Source of the DNA: a virus
IMG/VR virus record: IMGVR_UViG_3300050821_017205
Span: 1-36,136 of that record
Reading direction: 5' to 3' (one strand)
Length of the DNA stretch: 36,136 nucleotides
Shown in pieces: positions 31,907 through 36,136 of this stretch (the first letter of the stretch is position 1; each line of letters begins with the position of its first letter). The notes below the pieces were generated by a model that was not told where the DNA came from, ran no database searches, and saw only the letters and a list, made by a program, of their open reading frames with translations. A program made the position numbers and the translations under genes.

Positions 31907-32124
31907 AGTTCGAACATAGCCCTTGTAAGCTATGTTCTGACACAGGTTTAGCCTTTACTAGAAAACTCGATGATAACTCCAAATGGGTATGGGCTTGCAA
32001 ATGCGTGTTTGGCAATAATCATAAGAATAAATACTCCCAATATAAAGATTACAGAGAAGGTCATGAGCTCTGGACAGAAAAAGGACTTGAAAAAGAGGAT
32101 ATTTTAAAAGATATTCCCTTCTAA
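31903..32124 (+). CDS. Small zinc-ribbon protein (CxxC, CxC)
   Basis: 73 residues: CKLCSDTGLAF (C8, C11) and WACKCVFG (C32, C34) resemble one half of a DnaJ-type or rubredoxin-like zinc site; basic/aromatic tail. It ends the early run; a strong terminator follows 37 bases later. Confidence 0.72.
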   Translation: MKFEHSPCKLCSDTGLAFTRKLDDNSKWVWACKCVFGNNHKNKYSQYKDYREGHELWTEKGLEKEDILKDIPF

Positions 32125-32160
32125 TTAAACCTCTGTGACGAGTTTTAATTGGATAATGAG

Positions 32161-32198
32161 ACGCGCACGTAAGAAATTACTTGCGCGTTTTGTTTTTT
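32161..32198 (+). terminator. Intrinsic terminator with GAAA loop
   Basis: ACGCGCACGTAA (32161-32172) pairs with TTACTTGCGCGT (32177-32188), 11 of 12 bases, closed by a GAAA tetraloop and followed by TTTGTTTTTT. It separates the early small-gene run from the nuclease-SSB unit. Confidence 0.92.
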
Positions 32199-32250
32199 AA
32201 TAATAAAAACCATGACATCCAATTAACTTCTCTAACACCAAGGGGTTTTA

Positions 32251-33126
32251 ATGTCAGATGTTCAACCAAATACCTACGCCTCTTTTGACGATAAACTAGA
32301 TAGTTCAGTTCCCTCAGCCACACTTCAAATCTATGAATTCATCGAAAATTATTTAGGCAGAAAAGAACACGATAGTCATATTAACAGGGCCTCTAGTGCT
32401 AGCCTTTGTTACAAACGTCGTTGGTATCAAGGGAAGGGCTTTAAAGGCGAGCCATTGACACCTAGGAAGATAGTTAACTTTGCCCTAGGCGATCTCTCAG
32501 AAGAAGTGATGAAGTTTTTTATAGCTAATGCTTGTGTCGGGCCTGGCAAACTTTATTCAGAAGTAGATTTTGGAGTACCTCATAGTCAATTTATAGTTCA
32601 GCACAAACCTTTTACTGTTTATAAACAAGAAGACTTAACTGCTCAAGTCGGAGACATCACAGTTACAGCTCATGTCGATGGTTGGGGAAAACGCAACTCT
32701 GATGACAAATGGGAACTTATTGAATGTAAATCGGCTGCTGATTACGGGTTTGATAAATTTAAGACCCAAGGTCCTGAAGATTATTTAAAACAAGCGCATG
32801 TGAATATGAGAACCGAAAAGGCTCTAAGATTAGGGGCTGATTCGGTTAGATTTTTCTATCTTAGAAAGAACACAGGGCATTTGTGGGATAGGTTATTTAC
32901 TTTTGATCATGATCTCTATAATGGAGTAATAGAAGAATACAAGATCGCGAACGGGGAAATGGAACCTCCAAAGCCTTACGTCCCGGTGAGTGAGATGTTT
33001 CGGGGGAAACCTACCGGGCGTAAGGTTCTCTATTGGGCTTGCGCTTATTGCCCCTATACACTCAAATGTCATCCAACAGCAGTGTTAGAATTTAAGAACG
33101 ATAAACCCTTATATGTTGTGAGGTGA
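32251..33126 (+). CDS. Cas4/RecB-like PD-(D/E)XK exonuclease
   Basis: 291 residues. The nuclease core shows AHVDGWG (D143) and LIECK (E158, K160), with QAHVN at 181 in the place of the QxxxY motif. A four-Cys set, C53 (SLCYKRRW) and C264/C267/C273 (ACAYCPYTLKC), matches the 4Fe-4S clamp of Cas4/AddB-like nucleases. Such enzymes resect DNA ends, and in phages they act in recombination or genome processing; no CRISPR array or other cas gene is present here. GGGG stands 6 bases before ATG 32251. Overlaps the SSB gene region at its stop. Confidence 0.88.
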   Translation: MSDVQPNTYASFDDKLDSSVPSATLQIYEFIENYLGRKEHDSHINRASSASLCYKRRWYQGKGFKGEPLTPRKIVNFALGDLSEEVMKFFIANACVGPGKLYSEVDFGVPHSQFIVQHKPFTVYKQEDLTAQVGDITVTAHVDGWGKRNSDDKWELIECKSAADYGFDKFKTQGPEDYLKQAHVNMRTEKALRLGADSVRFFYLRKNTGHLWDRLFTFDHDLYNGVIEEYKIANGEMEPPKPYVPVSEMFRGKPTGRKVLYWACAYCPYTLKCHPTAVLEFKNDKPLYVVR

Positions 33127-33128
33127 AA

Positions 33129-33668
33129 ATGCATTTTGATGATATTCCGCAAAAGCAGTCTTCGGGGAATAAGAAATTCATAAGTCTGGGCGACGGGGAA
33201 TCTATCACGGGAGTGTTTGCGGGAGAGCCCATTAGATATTTGAGACACTGGTGGGAATCTCAAAAAAGATCTACCGATTGTACAAGAGACAATACCTGTG
33301 AAGGCTGTAAACAAAACATAAAAGTTAGCGAACGCTTTAGGATAAATTTCATAAAGGAAGAGAACAAAGTCTACGTTGCTAAGATTTTTGAACAGAGCAT
33401 GAAAGTTTATACTTCTCTTTCGATACTTCACAAAAAATACGATCTCAGGAAATATCCGGTAACAATTCATCGCATGGGAAAGAAAAACGATACGGTTTAT
33501 CAAATAATGCCTGAACTTGATAAAGAGCTTAAACCTCATGTTCGTGAATACTTAAATAACATACAGTTAAACGATCTGGGCCCTATTAAAAAACAAGAAT
33601 CTCAATCTCCTCCTCCGCACTTCGAGGATCCTCCGACTGAAGCCTATGAGAATGAAATCCCATTCTAA
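33129..33668 (+). CDS. Single-stranded DNA-binding protein (IPF tip)
   Basis: 179 residues from ATG 33129; GTG 33123 overlaps the upstream stop but has no ribosome-binding site, while GAGGTG lies just before the ATG. A beta-rich N-terminal core (KFISLGDGESITGVFAGEP) with a Cys cluster (C51, C57, C60), then helices, and a Pro-rich acidic tail ending YENEIPF, the SSB C-terminal tip that docks partner enzymes. The core is not an obvious OB fold of the bacterial SSB type. Next to the Cas4-like nuclease it suggests a resection-annealing pair. Confidence 0.82.
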   Translation: MHFDDIPQKQSSGNKKFISLGDGESITGVFAGEPIRYLRHWWESQKRSTDCTRDNTCEGCKQNIKVSERFRINFIKEENKVYVAKIFEQSMKVYTSLSILHKKYDLRKYPVTIHRMGKKNDTVYQIMPELDKELKPHVREYLNNIQLNDLGPIKKQESQSPPPHFEDPPTEAYENEIPF

Positions 33669-33689
33669 ATGATAAAAAGGGGCACGGGC

Positions 33690-33776
33690 ATGATGATATT
33701 TGGAGTAGCACTTTGTACCCTAGGTCTAATGGCTCTAATCAAATTTATTCAAGAAATTACCAGCAAGAATGAGTGA
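33690..33776 (+). CDS. 28-residue membrane micro-protein
   Basis: ATG 33690 has AAGGGG 8 bases upstream. The product is one hydrophobic helix (MIFGVALCTLGLMALIKFIQ) with a short polar end. Very short; the ribosome-binding site and overlap with the next frame support it. Confidence 0.5.
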   Translation: MMIFGVALCTLGLMALIKFIQEITSKNE

Positions 33777-33873
33777 GGCGCTCACAATCGTTAATGTAGT
33801 CTGCGCCATTATTAATATCGCATGTCTAATGTTTTGTGTTTTGGATCACCGAAGTGACGGGCCCATAGATTAA
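33769..33873 (+). CDS. 34-residue membrane micro-protein
   Basis: ATG 33769 lies inside the end of the preceding micro-gene. Hydrophobic stretch VNVVCAIINIACLMFCVL with three Cys and a polar tail. Ends sharing TTAA with a convergent - strand gene. Evidence is overlap and hydrophobicity only. Confidence 0.45.
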   Translation: MSEALTIVNVVCAIINIACLMFCVLDHRSDGPID

Positions 33874-34055
33874 AAGTTCGCTATAAAATCCACTATATAG
33901 TTCCTGATAAGCTCGTTTACATTTACCTTTTGATCAGGGTACTCCTTCTTGAGAAGAGATATTGTTTTCATGAGTTGGACCTTTAATTCTGGATCAACCC
34001 TTATTGTGATTTTTGCCATTTCTTTTTTTTTCGTGAAAATTATCTTTTTCCCCAT
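33870..34055 (-). CDS. Ribbon-helix-helix DNA-binding protein
   Basis: 61 residues from ATG 34055, preceded by AGGAGA at 8 bases. After a basic leader, MAKITIRVDPELKVQLMKTI and VNVNELIRNYIVDF give the beta strand and two helices of the RHH (Arc/MetJ) fold. A start at Met13 (34019) is possible, but has no site. Arc-type repressors bind operators as dimers; this one probably regulates a phage promoter, perhaps its own. Last gene of a four-gene - strand operon. Confidence 0.82.
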   Translation of the reverse strand: MGKKIIFTKKKEMAKITIRVDPELKVQLMKTISLLKKEYPDQKVNVNELIRNYIVDFIANF

Positions 34056-34242
34056 CTGTCCGTTCTCCTATAAGAGCGTCTAATTGTATTGATGAACTAA
34101 CTACTCGTGTTATGATTCTGATAGTCGCGGGAGTATCTAACCCATTACCGTTTGTTATATGAAATCTTCCCATTTCTATTTTATCGTAAATTTCTTGTAA
34201 TAGGTCCCTGACATCTTTTAATACCTGCAGCTCGTCTAACAT
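33994..34242 (-). CDS. Hypothetical helical/basic protein
   Basis: 82 residues from ATG 34242 (GTG 34251 is an in-frame alternative). Helical N terminus (MLDELQVLKDVRDLLQEIYD), middle with TPATIRIITRVVSSSIQLDA, and a very basic C terminus (HEKKRNGKNHNKG) that overlaps the RHH gene by 62 bases. Such long overlaps at both ends make the call less sure. Confidence 0.55.
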   Translation of the reverse strand: MLDELQVLKDVRDLLQEIYDKIEMGRFHITNGNGLDTPATIRIITRVVSSSIQLDALIGERTDGEKDNFHEKKRNGKNHNKG

Positions 34243-34381
34243 CTGATACACTACTCTTTCCTTTTAAAATCTCTCTTAACCAATTAAGCACGGCCATTTC
34301 AACCCTATCGGGGAGCTCTTTTAGGGGTCCATGCATCATGGCATATCTGATTTGTAACCTAAGGTTGGGGTTTTTCTTCAT
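34181..34381 (-). CDS. Hypothetical small basic protein
   Basis: 66 residues: basic start (MKKNPNLRLQIRYAMMHGPL), helix VEMAVLNWLREILKGK and a short VSDVRRAAGIKR. It starts directly after the stop of the gene before and overlaps the next by 62 bases. Could be a small regulator; no family recognised. Confidence 0.55.
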   Translation of the reverse strand: MKKNPNLRLQIRYAMMHGPLKELPDRVEMAVLNWLREILKGKSSVSDVRRAAGIKRCQGPITRNLR

Positions 34382-34660
34382 TCAGTCCCCCTCAGCTTTT
34401 CTAATCACTTTATTTAAAATATCGATTACATCTGTTAAAGCTTCACCGCTCGAAAGCATCGAGACAGCCGCCCTGCAGGCGACCAATAATTCAGGAGCAC
34501 TAGCTATGAGAATAGAGTTCGCCTCGGTTAGCCCGAGCGCTTGCGGATCAAGTGTGTAAATAATAACTTTCGAATTTAACGGTATACTGTAATTAGCATC
34601 ACAAGTAACCAGACAGCGATTAAACCATGCCCACGGACCGGGTGTGTGTTTATTACTCAT
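34382..34660 (-). CDS. HTPGPW-type phage protein
   Basis: 92 residues starting MSNKHTPGPWAWFNR and containing TEANSILIASAPELLVACRA. The HTPGPW head with an ANAxLIAAAPELL helix is widespread in phage small proteins of unknown function. GTAGGAG stands 8 bases before ATG 34660. First gene of the - strand operon, divergent from the endolysin. Confidence 0.8.
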   Translation of the reverse strand: MSNKHTPGPWAWFNRCLVTCDANYSIPLNSKVIIYTLDPQALGLTEANSILIASAPELLVACRAAVSMLSSGEALTDVIDILNKVIRKAEGD

Positions 34661-34778
34661 CTAATAACTCCTACAAAAACTTTACATCTCAAAAACAAAC
34701 TTTATGAGTTAATATAAGTATATTATAAGACTCTCTAAAATGCCAGCTTTTTTTGTTGGCATAAAAAGGAGGTTAAAT
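34661..34778. promoter_or_regulatory. A/T-rich divergent control region
   Basis: This gap separates the - strand operon from the endolysin. On the + strand TATTATAAG (near 34722-34733) is a likely -10 box; on the - strand TTTAGA, 17 bases, TATATT can be read. It ends in the 18-bp element, copy B. Exact start points cannot be fixed by eye. Confidence 0.45.
34738..34762 (+). repeat. 18-bp AAATGCCAGC-T7-G element, copy B, in a hairpin
   Basis: AAATGCCAGCTTTTTTTG (34738-34755) equals the reverse complement of 21581-21598. Here ATGCCA (34740-34745) and TGGCAT (34757-34762) form a perfect 6-bp stem around the T tract, 16 bases before the endolysin start codon, with the AGGAGG ribosome-binding site in between. 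Confidence 0.8.
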
Positions 34779-35300
34779 ATGTCTAATTTTGATATGGCCT
34801 TTAAATTCCTGTTAGTTCATGAGGGTGGTTTTGTTAACAACCCAATTGACCCGGGTGGCCCCACAAACATGGGTATAACTTTACGCGATTTGTCTCATTT
34901 TTATGGCAGAGCGGCCTCAGTCGACGAACTAAAAAACCTCAGTCAAGACACGGCCAAAATTATCTATAAGCTAAAATATTGGAATCCCATAAATTTAGAG
35001 AATGTGATGAGTAGCAAAATAGCGGCCATTCTATTTGATCAAGGGGTCTTGAGGGGGGCTGGCACAATGATCAAAACGGTTCAACAAATTCTAAAATTAG
35101 AGGAAGACGGTATTTGTGGGCCTGTAACAATAGAGGAGATTAATAAACAACAAGAACTGTGGTTCGGGTTAAGCCTTATAAAGGCGTCTCAACTTGCTTT
35201 TGTATACATAGTTCAGGAAAAACCCCTTCAAATAGAATTCTTGCCTGGGTGGATCTCTCGTACTCATTCTTTGCTAGACTTCTTAACTCTCCCTAGCTAA
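34779..35300 (+). CDS. Endolysin, GH108-type N-acetylmuramidase
   Basis: 173 residues from ATG 34779, chosen for the AGGAGG site 8 bases upstream; the frame opens earlier at 34740 inside the hairpin element. HEGGFVN (catalytic Glu15) and DPGGPTNMGIT are the hallmark of family 108 muramidases, followed by a helical C-terminal half with KLEEDGICGPVTIEEINKQQ, typical of the peptidoglycan-binding end. It cuts cell-wall glycan for release. There is no signal peptide, so it needs a holin. It lies far from the spanin-like genes. Confidence 0.9.
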   Translation: MSNFDMAFKFLLVHEGGFVNNPIDPGGPTNMGITLRDLSHFYGRAASVDELKNLSQDTAKIIYKLKYWNPINLENVMSSKIAAILFDQGVLRGAGTMIKTVQQILKLEEDGICGPVTIEEINKQQELWFGLSLIKASQLAFVYIVQEKPLQIEFLPGWISRTHSLLDFLTLPS

Positions 35301-35342
35301 GAATTGTCTTTAGAAGATAAAGCACGGTAAGGAGAACAATTC
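35301..35342 (+). promoter_or_regulatory. Inverted repeat around a ribosome-binding site
   Basis: GAATTGT (35301-35307) can pair with ACAATTC (35336-35342), leaving AAGGAG (35329-35334) in the loop, just before ATG 35345. It may tune translation of the next gene. No T run follows. Confidence 0.5.
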
Positions 35343-35344
35343 AA

Positions 35345-35641
35345 ATGTCTAAGTTCAGAACAATCCCAGAGATTAATCAGGATTATTTTCAAAACGCCGC
35401 AATGCTTGGAGATCTCATATTTAAAGTCGATAAATTTGAAGGCCATGAGTTTGGTCCTGGTCAAATTGGCGATCTTAAAAGAAATCTGCAAAAGATCGAT
35501 AAAGAAATGGACGAGACAAATAAGTATCTAGAGCGTGAACGGAAGAAAAAAATGGAAGCTAAAACTAACGGCACTCAAGCGGCTCCGACTGAGACATCGC
35601 TTCCAGTTACCGATGATATTCCCGCCCCGGCAGTTCAATGA
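35345..35641 (+). CDS. Hypothetical coiled-coil protein
   Basis: 98 residues: N-terminal globular start (SKFRTIPEINQDYFQNAAML), a charged helix (DLKRNLQKIDKEMDETNKYL...RERKKKMEAK) and a Pro/Thr-rich tail. AAGGAG stands 10 bases upstream. The stop overlaps the next ATG (ATGA). No family recognised. Confidence 0.72.
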   Translation: MSKFRTIPEINQDYFQNAAMLGDLIFKVDKFEGHEFGPGQIGDLKRNLQKIDKEMDETNKYLERERKKKMEAKTNGTQAAPTETSLPVTDDIPAPAVQ

Positions 35642-35997
35642 CTAGCGAAATAAATATCAGGTTTGAAAATGACGAGATTTTTCTTCCCGTCACGATGCAA
35701 CAATTTGAAAATTTAACTAATGAAATTCTCGTAAACGTTAATAAAGTTTGTGATCCAAATTTTCTAAATGCTGATTACTTGGCTCAAATACTTATGTCAG
35801 CCATACATGCTATGGACCACAAACATGGTCTCGCTAGTAAGACGGCCCTCTTTGAAAGCTGCATTAATAGGATTTCATGCCACATAACTTTCCACGCAGT
35901 CGAAGAGATTAGAAAACGGTTAACCAAGAACGAAGAGAGTAATGGAGACAAAGCTCCGTCCCTGGAAGTCGTTCCAGATGAAGCAGACCTTCAATAA
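35638..35997 (+). CDS. Hypothetical 119-residue protein
   Basis: Acidic start (SEINIRFENDEIFLPVTMQQ), a helical core with HAMDHKHGLASKTALFESCI and an acidic tail. Overlaps the gene before by ATGA and holds the start of the HTH-GNAT gene in its last 20 bases. Position before the packaging module, no function recognised. Confidence 0.72.
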   Translation: MTSEINIRFENDEIFLPVTMQQFENLTNEILVNVNKVCDPNFLNADYLAQILMSAIHAMDHKHGLASKTALFESCINRISCHITFHAVEEIRKRLTKNEESNGDKAPSLEVVPDEADLQ

Positions 35998-36136
35998 ATG
36001 CACGCATTTAACAATAACTATAGGTTGTAAGATTTGTGAAGACGCTCAAAGCCATTGGTATAAGAGACTTAAAAAGAATGGCTTTGACGATTGCGAAACA
36101 ACTTCTGGCATCCTCAAGAGATACACAGGAGATACA
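35978..36136 (+). CDS. HTH + GNAT-like phage protein, 5' part of junction-spanning gene
   Basis: ATG at 35978 lies inside the 3' end of the preceding gene (stop 35995-35997), with GGAAG at 35964-35968 as a reasonable ribosome-binding site. The frame runs MKQTFNKCTH... through the CxxC pair and on across the circular junction into position 2 of the window, ending at 868. Bases 36040-36136 are the duplicated copy of 1-97. Only the joined 309-residue product is biologically meaningful. Confidence 0.85.
   Translation, partial: MKQTFNKCTHLTITIGCKICEDAQSHWYKRLKKNGFDDCETTSGILKRYTGDT
36040..36136. repeat. Terminal direct repeat, right copy (circular junction)
   Basis: Exact copy of 1-97. Removing it leaves a 36,039-bp unit. 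Whether the virion DNA is headful-packaged and permuted or has fixed ends cannot be told from the sequence. Confidence 0.97.

Noticed and set aside
32251-33126. Cas4 as a sign of a phage CRISPR system
   Set aside because: No repeat-spacer array and no cas1, cas2 or effector gene were seen; Cas4-like nucleases are common alone in phages.
1-36136. Integrase, attachment site or excisionase as evidence of lysogeny
   Set aside because: No recombinase motif was seen. An RHH protein alone does not show a temperate lifestyle.

Overview
The window is an essentially complete tailed-phage (Caudoviricetes) genome. The first 97 bases recur exactly as the last 97 (36040-36136), so the molecule is circular or circularly permuted, with a unit of 36,039 bp. 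The cut falls inside a gene: the first coding region (1-868) starts at 35978 and gives a 309-residue helix-turn-helix + GNAT-like protein when rejoined. I see no integrase, no DNA polymerase and no host housekeeping gene. A Gram-negative host is suggested, not proven, by a lipobox protein, a spanin-like overlapping gene pair and a GT9 (LPS heptosyltransferase-type) glycosyltransferase. The host genus cannot be named from sequence alone.

Layout. (1) 35978-36039 plus 1-8645, + strand: packaging and head (HTH-GNAT protein, small terminase candidate, zinc-ribbon protein, large terminase, small head-region proteins with a tandemly duplicated module, portal, scaffold, major capsid), closed by an intrinsic terminator. 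(2) 8708-10508, - strand: an inserted cargo block of GT9 glycosyltransferase, FkbM-type methyltransferase and tRNA-Asn(GUU). (3) 10623-26731, + strand: neck, tail and virion proteins, often beta-rich or low-complexity, several with a recurring double-glycine motif, plus an Asp-box lipoprotein. (4) 26728-28442, both strands: spanin-like and membrane/coiled-coil small genes and a RusA-like resolvase. (5) 28443-29949: three intergenic stretches rich in hairpins that look like structured RNA, with a 20-codon micro-gene. (6) 29072-32124, + strand: an early-type run of overlapping small genes, many with Cys pairs or one membrane segment, ended by a GAAA-loop terminator. (7) 32251-33873: Cas4/RecB-like nuclease, an SSB with the canonical IPF tip, and two membrane micro-proteins. 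(8) 33870-34660, - strand: four small genes, one a ribbon-helix-helix protein. (9) 34779-35997, + strand: GH108-type endolysin and two small genes leading back to the packaging module.

How it works together: terminase, portal, scaffold and capsid package DNA and build the head; the 10.6-26.7 kb block builds neck, tail and host-contact parts; nuclease, SSB and RusA-like resolvase form a recombination set that presumably works with host replication. Most neighbouring genes share ATGA, GTGA or TAATG junctions, so translation is largely coupled.

Most worth pursuing: the structured RNA at 29624-29837, the hairpin holding the start codon of the gene at 24092, an 18-bp element present in opposite orientations 13 kb apart, the glycan-modifying cargo with its tRNA, and the double-glycine motif shared by at least four virion-region proteins.
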